Source: Geothrix paludis (GTDB lineage: Bacteria; Acidobacteriota; Holophagae; Holophagales; Holophagaceae). From it: 64,000 bases of DNA. Under the pieces are notes generated by a model. It was not told the origin of the DNA and ran no database searches. It saw only the letters and a program-made list of their open reading frames with translations. The stretch is from positions 1-64,000 of the forward strand of contig NZ_JAKZLC010000004.1 of the NCBI RefSeq assembly GCF_022808815.1, written 5' to 3'. How positions within the stretch are numbered: the first letter of the stretch is position 1; every line of letters starts with the position of its first letter. Shown piece by piece: positions 45,017 to 53,913 of this stretch. The translations under genes and the position numbers were made by a program.

Positions 45017-46950
45017 GCGTCCAGGTGGAGCCATCCGCCAACCCCTATCCCCTGCTGGACTCCCTGGCCGCCCCCCAGCAGATTCGCCACTTCACGCCGG
45101 AGCAGCTCGAGCGGCTCGCGGCGGAGGTGCGGGCCTTCATCATCGCCTCCGTGTCCGAGACCGGCGGCCACTTCAGCTCCAACCTCGGCACGGTGGAGCT
45201 GACGGTGGCCCTCTTCCACCACTTCGACTTCCTCCAGGACCGCATCGTGTGGGACGTGGGCCACCAGGCCTATCCCCACAAGATCCTCACGGGCCGCAAG
45301 GACCGCTTCCCCACCCTGCGCCAGCACCACGGCCTGTCGGGCTTCCTCAAGCGGGACGAGAGCCCCTACGACCACTTCGGCGCGGGCCACGCCAGCACGA
45401 GCATCTCCGCCGCCCTCGGCATGGCCAAGGCGCGGGACCTCCAGAAGCAGGACCACGCCTGCATCGCCGTCATCGGCGACGGCTCCATGACCGCCGGCAT
45501 GGCCTTCGAAGGCCTCAACCAGGCCGGCTACCTGGAGACGAAGAAGTTCCTGGTGATCCTCAACGACAACGACATGAGCATCAACCCCAATGTCGGCTCG
45601 CTGCAGGGCTACCTGAACCAGATCATGTCGGGCCAGTACTACCAGCGCTGGCGGGACCGCATCGAGCACGCCATCAAGGCCATCCCGCTGGAAGGCCTCA
45701 GCAAGGGCGTCGCCAAGGCCGCCAAGTGGAGCGAGGAGAGCATCAAGCGCCTGATGGTGCCGGGCCTGCTCTTCGAGGACCTGGGCTTCCGCTACATCGG
45801 GCCCGTGAACGGCCATGACCTGAACGCCACGTCCAAGGCCCTGGCCGAGGCCAAGGAGAAGATGAAGGACGGCCCCGTCCTGCTGCACGTGCAGACCAAG
45901 AAGGGCTACGGCTACGAGCCCGCCGTGCAGGACCCGCTGAAGTGGCACGGCGTGACGGCCTTCGACGCCGAATCCGGCGAGATCATCAAGGTCCAGGGGG
46001 ACCCGGCCAAGCCGGCCCCGCCCAGCTACACCAGCATCTTCGGCAAGGCCCTGGTGGACCTGGCCCGGCGGGACGAGAAGATCGTGGGCATCACCGCCGC
46101 CATGCTCGACGGCACCGGGCTGAACCTGCTGCAGAAGGCCTTCCCCGACCGCTGCTTCGACGTGGGCATCGCCGAGCAGCACGCCGTCACCTTCGCGGCC
46201 GGACTCGCGGCCCAGGGCATGCGGCCCGTGTGCGCCATCTACAGCACCTTCCTGCAGCGGGGCTTCGACCAGGTGGCCCACGACGTCTGCATCCAGGACC
46301 TGCCCGTGACCTTCGCCCTCGACCGGGCCGGCATCGTGGGCGCCGATGGCCCCACCCACCACGGCCTCTACGACCTGGCCTACCTGCGGTGCCTGCCCAA
46401 CCTCATCCTCATGGCCCCCAAGGACGAGAACGAGCTGCGGCGCATGCTGCTGACGGCCCTCTACTGCGGCCATCCCGCCGCGCTGCGCTACCCCCGGGGC
46501 AACGGCCTGGGCGTGGCCTTGGAAGAGCCCATCACGGCCCTGCCCGTGGGCAAGGGCGAGCTGCTGCGCGAAGGCAGCGACCTGCTGCTCTGCGCCCTGG
46601 GCGCCATGGTGGAGCCGGCCCGGAGGATCGCGGAGGTTCTGGCCGGGGAGGGGATCTCCTGCGCCGTCATCAACGCGCGGTTCGTGAAGCCCCTGGACGG
46701 CGCCCTCATCCATGCCTGGGCGGGCCGCTGCAAGGCTGTGGTGACCCTCGAAGAAGGCTGCGCCCCCGGCGGCTTCAGCGGGGCCGTCGCCGAGTCGCTG
46801 GCCGACGCGGGCCTGATTCGGCCCCTCCTCCGCTGCGCCGTTGCCGACCACCTCATCCACCATGGCGATCCCAGGCGCCTGCTGGAAGAAGAGGGCCTCA
46901 GCCCCGAGGCGCTCGAAGGCAGGATCCGGACTTTCTTCCGCGACATCTAA
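44941..46950 (+). CDS. dxs: 1-deoxy-D-xylulose-5-phosphate synthase
   Basis: Thiamine-diphosphate enzyme making DXP from pyruvate and glyceraldehyde 3-phosphate, first step of the MEP isoprenoid pathway. Seen are GHFSSNLGTVELTVAL, the ThDP motif GDGSMTAGMAFEGLN...NDNDMSI, and the transketolase-C pieces DVGIAEQHAVTFAAG and ARFVKPLD. The 669 residues include about 35 extra at the N-terminus. ATG 44941 lies inside the ispA end (76-bp overlap); a GTG at 45025 after the ispA stop is a plausible alternative start. Confidence 0.93.
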   Translation: MSSSNPSQSHVLGSLGPVSGPAGELGVQVEPSANPYPLLDSLAAPQQIRHFTPEQLERLAAEVRAFIIASVSETGGHFSSNLGTVELTVALFHHFDFLQDRIVWDVGHQAYPHKILTGRKDRFPTLRQHHGLSGFLKRDESPYDHFGAGHASTSISAALGMAKARDLQKQDHACIAVIGDGSMTAGMAFEGLNQAGYLETKKFLVILNDNDMSINPNVGSLQGYLNQIMSGQYYQRWRDRIEHAIKAIPLEGLSKGVAKAAKWSEESIKRLMVPGLLFEDLGFRYIGPVNGHDLNATSKALAEAKEKMKDGPVLLHVQTKKGYGYEPAVQDPLKWHGVTAFDAESGEIIKVQGDPAKPAPPSYTSIFGKALVDLARRDEKIVGITAAMLDGTGLNLLQKAFPDRCFDVGIAEQHAVTFAAGLAAQGMRPVCAIYSTFLQRGFDQVAHDVCIQDLPVTFALDRAGIVGADGPTHHGLYDLAYLRCLPNLILMAPKDENELRRMLLTALYCGHPAALRYPRGNGLGVALEEPITALPVGKGELLREGSDLLLCALGAMVEPARRIAEVLAGEGISCAVINARFVKPLDGALIHAWAGRCKAVVTLEEGCAPGGFSGAVAESLADAGLIRPLLRCAVADHLIHHGDPRRLLEEEGLSPEALEGRIRTFFRDI

Positions 46951-46959
46951 AGTAAAACC

Positions 46960-46988
46960 TTGCGAAAGACGAATGGAATTCCTATGGT
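46960..46988 (+). promoter_or_regulatory. sigma70-like promoter downstream of dxs
   Basis: TTGCGA (46960-46965), 17-nt spacer, TATGGT (46983-46988). It supports the later GTG start of the next gene, because an ATG at 46973 would fall inside the promoter. Confidence 0.5.
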
Positions 46989-47032
46989 TGGTCCCAACCC
47001 GCCGTGGCAGCGCGTTCTTTCCCGAGGCTCTC

Positions 47033-47932
47033 GTGAGGTCATACCCTATCTACGCGTCCATCCTGGGCGCCCTTCTCTGCCTAACCTCCGTGACGGCTTC
47101 CGCCCAGGCCTGGGATGCGGCCGGCAAGGCGACCAGCTGGGCCAAGCAGGACCGGGATGATTCCTTCACCTTCTATGACGCCTCCACGCGCAGCCTCTAC
47201 ACATGGGTCCGGGACGGCGGCCTCCTGGGAACCCTGCCCCTTGGGAAACTCGATGAGGAGCCGGAGCGCTGGGTCATCGACCCCCGCAACACCGCCTGGA
47301 TCGCCCACGGCACCTCCCTGACCCACATCGACCGGACCGGCCGGGTGCTGGGCAGCGTGAAGCTCCACGCCGAGGTGAGCGATGTCTGCTGGGACGCGGT
47401 GGGCCTCATCCTCTCCTTCCGCACGTCCGAACCCTATGTCGAGAAGCGCGACTTCCGCAACGCGGAGGTGATCTGGTCTTTCGGCGCGAAGCCCTCGAAG
47501 AAGGACGGCCCGGCCCCCCAGAACCGGCGCCCCCTCGCGCTGGACGACAGCGGCAACATCCTGATGGCCGACGGCAGCTCCTTGAACCTCAGCATCCTGG
47601 ACGCCAACACCGGCCGGAAGATCGGCGAAACCGCCCTGAAGTTCCACGGAGCTCCCACCCCGGCCCTCGAGGGCGATGCCACCAGCCGCGGCCCCCTGGC
47701 GGTCTGGGTGGGCAAGGGCGTGATCTTCGCGGCCGTGAAGGCCTCCCAGGTGCCGGCGGCGCAGCGGGGGACCCTCCAGGGCCTGGCCCTGGCCCGGCTG
47801 GACCTTCCGCACGCCACCCTCGACTTCCTGCCCACCGGCCTGGACGAGAGCCACATCCTGGTGGGTGTCCTCGATTCCGATGCGGTGTTCGTCAATCCCA
47901 AGGGCGGCCTGATGCTGGTGGGCGTCAAGTAG
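47033..47932 (+). CDS. secreted protein of unknown function, possible beta-propeller
   Basis: A 299-residue exported protein. Starting at GTG 47033 (GAGG five bases upstream) gives a good signal peptide (YASILGALLCLTSVTASAQA). The mature chain has repeated W/G-rich strand motifs (WVIDPRNTAWIAHG, LALDDSGNILMADG) spaced like the blades of a propeller. I do not recognise the family. It is convergent with the 5'-nucleotidase gene. Confidence 0.65.
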   Translation: MRSYPIYASILGALLCLTSVTASAQAWDAAGKATSWAKQDRDDSFTFYDASTRSLYTWVRDGGLLGTLPLGKLDEEPERWVIDPRNTAWIAHGTSLTHIDRTGRVLGSVKLHAEVSDVCWDAVGLILSFRTSEPYVEKRDFRNAEVIWSFGAKPSKKDGPAPQNRRPLALDDSGNILMADGSSLNLSILDANTGRKIGETALKFHGAPTPALEGDATSRGPLAVWVGKGVIFAAVKASQVPAAQRGTLQGLALARLDLPHATLDFLPTGLDESHILVGVLDSDAVFVNPKGGLMLVGVK

Positions 47933-47954
47933 CTCCGGCCGCCCAGGGGGAGAA

Positions 47955-49562
47955 TCACCGGGCCTGGTTCAGGACGCGCTCCCGATCCAGGTAGGGGATG
48001 GTCCGCCAGGCGTTGGGGACGGTCGGATTCAGCGTGGGATGGGCCAGGACATAGGCCAGCAGCAGGTTCCGCTGGGAGGCTTCGGTCACCAGGTCCGGGG
48101 CGCCCTTGAAGCCGATGGCCTCCATGTAGCCCCCGCCGCCCCACAGGCGGTAGGTGGAGAGGGCGAGCGTGAAGGTCTGGGCGGGCTTCACGGGCTGGCC
48201 CTGGAAGCTGAGGCCGACCACCCGGCTGCCGACCGGCCGGCCCAGGTCCAACGCGTAGGCCACGCCATCCACCAGGTCGAAGTCGTGGATGGGCACGTCG
48301 CGGTTGTAGAGCTCCGGCTCCCAGCTGTAGGTGTAGTGCCGGGCCGCGTGCTCGAGGTAGGCCTTGAGCTGGGCGCCGGTGATGCGGATGCGCGCCACCT
48401 GGTTCTCGTAGGGCGCCAGGGCGTAGAACTGCCGCACGCTGGTGGGGCCCTTGGGGATGAAGAGCTTGGCGCCGGGGCTGGCCGCGGCGGAAAGCTGGGC
48501 CCCCGTGGCCTGCCGCTGCACCTGGTGGATCAGCTGCATCAGGGGCGTGTCCTCCATGCGGGACCAGCGGCTGTCCAGGTCCACCGCCAGGCTGGTGGCG
48601 GCGGTGTCGAGGTAGCGATCCGTGGCCGTGCGCAGGTCCGCGGTCAGGCTCAGCACCTCCGGATCCACCGGCGTGTCGGACTCCGGCCGGATGAGCCTGC
48701 CCTGGCTCGCGACGACCTGCCAGTGGCCCCGCTCCTTCCGCAGGCTCAGGTCCACCACCGCGAGGGCCCTGCCATGGGCTTGGGCCTGCAGGATGGGAAT
48801 CCCCTTGTGCTCGGTCTGGATGGCCTGGTGGGTGTGGCCCGTGAAGATGGCATCAAGGCCGGGCACCTGATCCGCCAGGCGGAGCGCCTCATTCTCGTCG
48901 CCCTCCCTGCCGTCAACCTGCCCCAGGCCCGAGTGGACCAGGGCCACCACCACGTCGGCCTTCTCCTTGTCGCGGAGGCGGGGCACCAGCTCGCGGGCGG
49001 TGGTGACGATATCCCGGAAGGCAAGTCCCGCCCCGTTCTGCGGTCCGGCCAGGACGGCGGTCCGAGGGGTGGTGAAGCCCACGAGGGCCACCCGGATGCC
49101 GCCGACGGTCACCAGGACATGGGCGGGAAAGGCCTGGCCGCCCTTGGCCGTGAGGGTGTTGGCAGACAGGAAGGGGAACCGGGCCTGCTTCTCCACCTCG
49201 CGCAGCAGATCCTGGCCGAAGTCGTACTCGTGGTTGCCCACGGCCATGGCGGCATAGCCCAGGGCGTTCATGATGGCCACGCTGGGTTCCGGCAGGTCGC
49301 GGCGGAGGGTGTTCCGCACATAGTTGAGCGGCTCGCCCTGGATCGTGTCGCCGCAGTCCACCAGGATGGTGTCCGGGTTCAGGGCCTTCTGCCGGCGGAT
49401 GAGCGTGGCGATCTTCGCCCACCCCTGGTTCGCGGGCTGGAGACTGAAGGTGTCCTCGGCCATCACATGCCCGTGCATGTCCGTGGTGCCAAGAATCTGA
49501 ATCCGGGCCTCTTGGGCCTGGAGGCCCAGCGCGATCAACAGGATCCAGAACCAATGGCGCAT
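47955..49562 (-). CDS. secreted 5'-nucleotidase / UDP-sugar hydrolase family
   Basis: Periplasmic phosphoesterase that releases phosphate from nucleotides or related esters. After a signal peptide (about 1-16) the metallophosphatase domain shows TTDMHGH (26-32), a CGDTIQG motif, GNHEYDFG, and GHTHQAI near 260. The C-terminal 5'-nucleotidase domain (about 330-510) is present. The 535-residue length is normal. ATG 49562 has GGAGG four bases upstream. Substrate choice is not certain from sequence. Confidence 0.9.
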   Translation of the reverse strand: MRHWFWILLIALGLQAQEARIQILGTTDMHGHVMAEDTFSLQPANQGWAKIATLIRRQKALNPDTILVDCGDTIQGEPLNYVRNTLRRDLPEPSVAIMNALGYAAMAVGNHEYDFGQDLLREVEKQARFPFLSANTLTAKGGQAFPAHVLVTVGGIRVALVGFTTPRTAVLAGPQNGAGLAFRDIVTTARELVPRLRDKEKADVVVALVHSGLGQVDGREGDENEALRLADQVPGLDAIFTGHTHQAIQTEHKGIPILQAQAHGRALAVVDLSLRKERGHWQVVASQGRLIRPESDTPVDPEVLSLTADLRTATDRYLDTAATSLAVDLDSRWSRMEDTPLMQLIHQVQRQATGAQLSAAASPGAKLFIPKGPTSVRQFYALAPYENQVARIRITGAQLKAYLEHAARHYTYSWEPELYNRDVPIHDFDLVDGVAYALDLGRPVGSRVVGLSFQGQPVKPAQTFTLALSTYRLWGGGGYMEAIGFKGAPDLVTEASQRNLLLAYVLAHPTLNPTVPNAWRTIPYLDRERVLNQAR

Positions 49563-49662
49563 GCAGCCTCCGGGACCGGCCGCCAACCCGTGGTTGGATG
49601 GGACCGTCTTCAAGGGTAAACTTTCCCTTCACCCAAGGATGCCCCCTCTTTCCGGAGCCCCC

Positions 49663-50127
49663 ATGCAAGAAGTCCAGATCAAGGCCCCCAAGCATGAATT
49701 CACGCTGCTTTGCGATGACATCCGCCAGGAGATGGGCGGCAAGACCTCGCTGATGGGCCTGTACGACCACCACATCGTGGTGCCCCAGGTGCCCTTCACC
49801 CTGCCCAAGGTGTGCTTCTACACCCGCTTCTCCCGCATGGACGGCCAGTTCAAGTTCGGCTTCTCCATCGTGAGCCCCACCGGCGACCGCAAGGACGTGA
49901 TCCGCGACAGCGACGTGCAGATCCCCGACGGCGCCAAGGAAGGCACCTTCAACGTCATCGCGGCCCCCTTCGAAGTGACCGCCGAGGGCGTCTACGAGGT
50001 GATCATCGCCCTCACCAAGGGTGCCGACCGCTTCGAGTACATCTACAAGTTCGCCATCTCCGACGCCAGCCGCCTCCAGGCCGAGTACGAGAAGGCCATG
50101 GCCGAGGGCGCCCAGGCCGGGAACTAG
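49663..50127 (+). CDS. DUF6941-like protein of unknown function
   Basis: A 154-residue cytosolic protein resembling the family annotated as DUF6941. It begins with the conserved FTLLCDDIRQEMGGK, then VCFYTRFS and an immunoglobulin-like series of strands (VYEVIIALTKG). No catalytic motif is visible. The ATG at 49663 has CCGGAG seven bases before it. It is divergent from the 5'-nucleotidase gene and followed by a terminator. Confidence 0.7.
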   Translation: MQEVQIKAPKHEFTLLCDDIRQEMGGKTSLMGLYDHHIVVPQVPFTLPKVCFYTRFSRMDGQFKFGFSIVSPTGDRKDVIRDSDVQIPDGAKEGTFNVIAAPFEVTAEGVYEVIIALTKGADRFEYIYKFAISDASRLQAEYEKAMAEGAQAGN

Positions 50128-50130
50128 TCC

Positions 50131-50196
50131 TCAGGCTTCAGTTTTCAGCGCGGCGCCCCGATGGGGCGCCGTTGCTTTTAGACTGAGAACTGAAGA
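50131..50196 (+). terminator. terminator nested in a larger inverted repeat
   Basis: Inner stem GGCGCCCC/GGGGCGCC (50152-50170) is followed by TTGCTTTT. Around it CTTCAGTTTTCAG is inverted as CTGAGAACTGAAG, making a nested structure. Confidence 0.75.
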
Positions 50197-50214
50197 CTGA
50201 TCCCTGGGACTTCC

Positions 50215-51216
50215 TTGAACGACCGCTACGCCAAGCAACGCATCTTTCTCGGCCGCGAGGCGGACGGGGCCCTGCGCGCCAAGCGCGTGGCCGTGCTGGG
50301 TCTGGGGGCCCTGGGCTCGGTCATCGCGCCCTGGCTGGCCCGGGCGGGTGTGGGCCACCTCACCCTCATCGACCGGGACCTGGTGGAGGCGAGCAACCTC
50401 CAGCGCCAGCTCCTCTACGGCGAGTCGGACCTGGGCCGCCCCAAGGCCGAGGTGGCCGCGAAACGGCTGCGCGAAGCCAACTCTTCCATCGAACTGGAAG
50501 CCGTCGTGGCCGACCTCACCAGCGGCAACGCCCGGGAACTGCTCTCGGGCTTCGACCTCATCTGCGACGGCACCGACAACTTCGAGGCCCGCTTCCTCAT
50601 CAACGACGTGGCCATCCTCACGGGCACGCCCTGGATCTACGCCGGCGCCATCGGCGGCGAGGGCGTCGTCTGGCCCCTGAACCCGCCCCGCACCCCCTGC
50701 CTGCGCTGCCTCATCGAGGAACCGCCCGCGGGCGGCGACGTGGACACCTGCGACAGCGCCGGCGTGCTGGGCCCCGCCGTGGGGGTCATCGCCAGCTGGG
50801 CCGCCCTGGAGGCCATCAAGGTCCTCACGGGGAAGGCGCCCCATGCCGACCTGGCCCGCTTCGACTTCTGGCACGACGAGCGCCAGTTCCTGAAGCCCCC
50901 GAAGACCCGCTGCCGCTTCTGCACGGGGAAGGTCACGGAGTTCCTGGACGCCCGCTGGACGCTGAAGGCCAGCCCCCTCTGCGGCCTCGAGGGCGTGCAG
51001 ATCCGCGTGAACCCGCCCGGGAAGCTGGACCTGGCCGCGCTGAAGATCCGCTTGGAGGCCCGCACCCGCAGCCCCTGGAGGCAGGCCGGAATGATGCTCA
51101 AGGGCCAAGAGGGCCCCGACGAGATCACCCTCTTCGCCGACGGCCGCGCCCTCGTCCACGGCCCCATGACCCCCGAGCGCGCCCGCAGCTGGTACACGGA
51201 AGTTGTCGGGTGCTGA
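50215..51216 (+). CDS. ThiF/MoeB/HesA-like adenylyltransferase
   Basis: E1-like enzyme that adenylates the C-terminus of a ubiquitin-like sulfur carrier for thiamine or molybdopterin synthesis. The 333-residue product has the nucleotide-binding GLGALGSVIAPWLARAGVG, DNFEARFLIND, and zinc CxxC pairs CLRC and CRFC. About 80 residues after the second pair are extra; this part is unassigned. The start is TTG 50215. No ThiS or MoaD gene is beside it, so the pathway is open; thiC elsewhere in the window fits thiamine. Confidence 0.87.
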   Translation: MNDRYAKQRIFLGREADGALRAKRVAVLGLGALGSVIAPWLARAGVGHLTLIDRDLVEASNLQRQLLYGESDLGRPKAEVAAKRLREANSSIELEAVVADLTSGNARELLSGFDLICDGTDNFEARFLINDVAILTGTPWIYAGAIGGEGVVWPLNPPRTPCLRCLIEEPPAGGDVDTCDSAGVLGPAVGVIASWAALEAIKVLTGKAPHADLARFDFWHDERQFLKPPKTRCRFCTGKVTEFLDARWTLKASPLCGLEGVQIRVNPPGKLDLAALKIRLEARTRSPWRQAGMMLKGQEGPDEITLFADGRALVHGPMTPERARSWYTEVVGC

Positions 51217-51228
51217 AGGCTGAAAGAA

Positions 51229-51348
51229 TGAAATAAGCGGAGGAGAACGGAGAGGTGGAGGAAGCGGAGGCACTTCATGAAGTAGCCCGCTGAGGCCCCC
51301 GGGGGTCTTTCTCCGCTTTCCTCCGTTCCTCTGCTGCCCTCCGCTTTC
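51229..51348. repeat. purine-word inverted repeat (GCGGAGGA type)
   Basis: A left arm rich in GCGGAG and GGAGGA words (51229-51271) is inverted in 51307-51348 (CTCCGCTTTCCTCCG...CTCCGCTTTCA). A central palindrome GAGGCCCCCGGGGGTC near 51292 splits the arms. It lies between thiF-like gene and rdgB. Confidence 0.55.
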
Positions 51349-51384
51349 AACATTCCTTAGCTCTGATGAAAAGGTGATGCCTCG

Positions 51385-51984
51385 ATGCTGAAAGTCCTCC
51401 TCGCCTCCCGGAACGCCGGCAAGCTGCGCGAGTTCGCGGAGCTCCTGCCGGGCGTCACGCTTGTGCCCTGGCCCGCCGAGGCACCGGAGCTGCCGGAGAC
51501 CGGCGCCTTCTTTCAGGACAACGCCCTGCAGAAGGTGGAGGGTGCGCGGGCCTGGTGGCTGGCGCACGGCCGGGAGCCCGTGGATGGCGTGCTGGCGGAC
51601 GATTCCGGCCTCTGCGTGGATGCGCTGTGGGGCGGCCCGGGTGTGCTCTCCGCCCGCTTCGCCCCGGACCTACCCGCCTACCGCGACAAGAACCGCCGCC
51701 TGCTGGCCATGGTCTCCGACGGGGCGGACCGTTCGGCCCGGTTCGTCTGCGTGCTGGCCTACGCGCCCCTGCGCGGCGAACCCCTCACGACCAGCGGGGC
51801 GGTGGAGGGCTCCCTGGCCTTCGATCACCGCGGCGACGGCGGCTTCGGCTACGACCCCATCTTCATCCCCGACGGCTTCGACCGGACCTTCGGCGAGCTG
51901 CCCCCGGAGACCAAGCACACCCTCAGCCACCGCGCCCGGGCCTGCGCGGCGCTGCGGGAGCGGCTGGCCCGGCTTCCGCGCTAG
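51385..51984 (+). CDS. rdgB: XTP/dITP diphosphatase (RdgB/HAM1)
   Basis: Removes non-canonical purine nucleoside triphosphates from the pool. The 199 residues include the start motif ASRNAGKLREF, DDSGLCVDAL, and GFGYDPIFIP with SHRARA at the end, all diagnostic. The catalytic Asp is in ADDSGL near residue 72. It is followed 10 bp later by the DMT transporter gene, probably in one operon. Confidence 0.95.
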   Translation: MLKVLLASRNAGKLREFAELLPGVTLVPWPAEAPELPETGAFFQDNALQKVEGARAWWLAHGREPVDGVLADDSGLCVDALWGGPGVLSARFAPDLPAYRDKNRRLLAMVSDGADRSARFVCVLAYAPLRGEPLTTSGAVEGSLAFDHRGDGGFGYDPIFIPDGFDRTFGELPPETKHTLSHRARACAALRERLARLPR

Positions 51985-51993
51985 CGTGGAAGC

Positions 51994-52908
51994 ATGACCT
52001 GGAAGCGCGATCCCCGGACCTGGCTGGCCATCGCCGGCGTGCTGCTGCTGTGGTCCTCGGCCTTCGCGGGCATCCGGGCCGGCCTGCGGATCACGCCGGC
52101 GGGCCTGCCGGGCCTGGATGGCTACGGCCCCGGCGAGCTGGCCCTGCTGCGCTTCGGCACAGCCTCCGTCGTCCTGGCGCTGTACGCGCTGGCCACGCGC
52201 ATGCGGCTGCCGGAGCGGCGCGACCTGCCCGTGATCGCTCTGGCCGGCTTCCTGGGCATCAGCGTCTACCACGTGGCCCTCAACTTCGGAGAGCTGACGG
52301 TCCAGGCGGGCGCAGCCTCCCTGCTCATCGCGGCGGGCCCGGTGTTCACGGCCCTGCTCTCGGCCCTCTTCCTGGGCGAGCGTCTCACGCGCCTCGGCTG
52401 GGGCGGCATCCTGGTGGCCTTCACCGGCGTGGCCCTCATCGCCCTCAGCAGCGGCCGGGGCCTGCGCTTCACGCCCGGCGCCCTGCTCATCCTGCTGTCC
52501 GCCGCCGTGGCCGCCGTCTATTCCATCCTCTCCAAGCGGAGCTTCCGCCGCCATTCCGCCTTGGCCTTCACCTGCTACTCCATCTGGGCGGGCACCCTGC
52601 CCATGCTCGTGTTCCTGCCGGGCCTCCTCCACAAAGCCCCGCTGGCCGCGCCTTCCGCGACGGCGGCCGTGATCTACCTGGGCGTCTTCCCCGGAGCCAT
52701 CGCTTACGTGCTATGGAACCTCGCCCTCTCCCGCATGCCCGCTTCCCTGCTCTCCAGCTTCCTCTACCTCTCGCCGGTGCTGGCCAGCCTCATCGCCTGG
52801 GTGTGGCTCGGCGAGGTGCCGTCCCCGCTCACCATCCTGGGCGGCGCCATCGCCATCCTGGGCGTCATCCTCGTGCAGACGAAGGGTCACCGTCCCGCCG
52901 CCGGGTGA
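51994..52908 (+). CDS. EamA/DMT-family transporter
   Basis: Inner-membrane permease with ten predicted membrane helices in 304 residues, arranged as two EamA repeats of five. The repeat borders are visible near residues 10-145 and 155-295, with LAGFLGISVYHVALNFGEL and VYLGVFPGAIAYVLWNLAL-type segments. Substrates of this superfamily are metabolites or amino acids; none can be assigned here. The start lies 10 bp after rdgB. Confidence 0.9.
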   Translation: MTWKRDPRTWLAIAGVLLLWSSAFAGIRAGLRITPAGLPGLDGYGPGELALLRFGTASVVLALYALATRMRLPERRDLPVIALAGFLGISVYHVALNFGELTVQAGAASLLIAAGPVFTALLSALFLGERLTRLGWGGILVAFTGVALIALSSGRGLRFTPGALLILLSAAVAAVYSILSKRSFRRHSALAFTCYSIWAGTLPMLVFLPGLLHKAPLAAPSATAAVIYLGVFPGAIAYVLWNLALSRMPASLLSSFLYLSPVLASLIAWVWLGEVPSPLTILGGAIAILGVILVQTKGHRPAAG

Positions 52909-52932
52909 TCCGACCCGATCTCCAGGCGGGAC

Positions 52933-53913
52933 TCAGGGCACGGTCTGCGGGAGCCCCGCCAGGGCCCTCAGCGCCCCCCGCGCCTCCGCCTCGGCCCGTG
53001 CGGGCGGCCAGGCGGCCATCTCCTGCAGGGTGTGGGCCCGGGCCAGGTGGCGGATGACTTGGAGTCCCAGCCAATACCCCGTCCGGTCCGGCAGGTCGCC
53101 GCGAGACCCTGCCGGCGAGGCGTTGAACCACCGTCGGAAGGCCTCCGGATGCGCAGGGTCGGCCGCCAACCGGTCGGCATCCGCGAGAAAGTGTCGGCTG
53201 AGCTCGGGCAGCCGATCCAGGAGCAGCGCCCCCAGGTCCTCCTGGAGCAGCCATTGGCCCTCCGTGCGGTCGGGGGCCAGGGTCGCGCTGACGAAGGTGG
53301 CGATCCCCTCGGCGAAGAGGGGCAGCAGCAGCGTGGCCCCGGGCATCACCCCATCGTTGAGCACGCCGGCGCGGCGGGCGTGGTAGAGGTGGAACAGCTC
53401 GTGGGGCAGGAGAACACCCAGGTCGGCCTCCTCAAGGGCCAGCGAATCCACCGCCAGCAGCAGAACCGGGACGCCGTCCGGCCCCACGGCGCTCTTGGCG
53501 TCGAAGCCGGGGGCCAGCACCAGATGGACCGGCGGGCGAGCGGGCGCGTCGGGGAAAAGGGCCTTGAACCGGGCCTGCGTGCCGGGGAGTGCCTGCTCGA
53601 GCGCCCGCTCCTCCGCCGGAATCCGGGCCGCGAGGCGCCTGTAAGCGTCGAACCGCTGCCGGAGCAGCCGGGCTTTCCGGGCCCCTCCGTCGGGATGATC
53701 CCGCGTTTCCCAGACGGCCGCGTCGTAGAGGGCCCGGCGCGGCGCCTCGATCATCCGGTCCCAGAGGGCCGCCTGGACGTCGAAGGGTCGGCCCTCGGCC
53801 CGGGCCCAGAACGCCTGGAAGGCCGCCGCTGCGGAAGCCGCCGATTCGCCCGCCAGCGCCGAACCCGCAAGGGTCGAGACGAGAAAGACCGCCATCCCCG
53901 CCCGATGGATCAT
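52933..53913 (-). CDS. secreted HEXXH metalloprotease-like protein
   Basis: A 326-residue exported protein with signal peptide (AVFLVSTLAGSALAG). The HELFHLYHARR motif contains HEXXH, and a later Glu in FAEGIATF may be the third zinc ligand, as in gluzincin-type proteases. The family is not recognised. The start ATG 53913 shares bases with the stop of the upstream M23 gene (TGATG); the GTG one codon earlier is an alternative. Operon with the M23 peptidase suggests an envelope role. Confidence 0.72.
   Translation of the reverse strand: MIHRAGMAVFLVSTLAGSALAGESAASAAAAFQAFWARAEGRPFDVQAALWDRMIEAPRRALYDAAVWETRDHPDGGARKARLLRQRFDAYRRLAARIPAEERALEQALPGTQARFKALFPDAPARPPVHLVLAPGFDAKSAVGPDGVPVLLLAVDSLALEEADLGVLLPHELFHLYHARRAGVLNDGVMPGATLLLPLFAEGIATFVSATLAPDRTEGQWLLQEDLGALLLDRLPELSRHFLADADRLAADPAHPEAFRRWFNASPAGSRGDLPDRTGYWLGLQVIRHLARAHTLQEMAAWPPARAEAEARGALRALAGLPQTVP

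Noticed and set aside
46841-47032. Upstream extension of the secreted 299-residue protein
   Set aside because: It overlaps dxs and a promoter, and it would bury the signal peptide.
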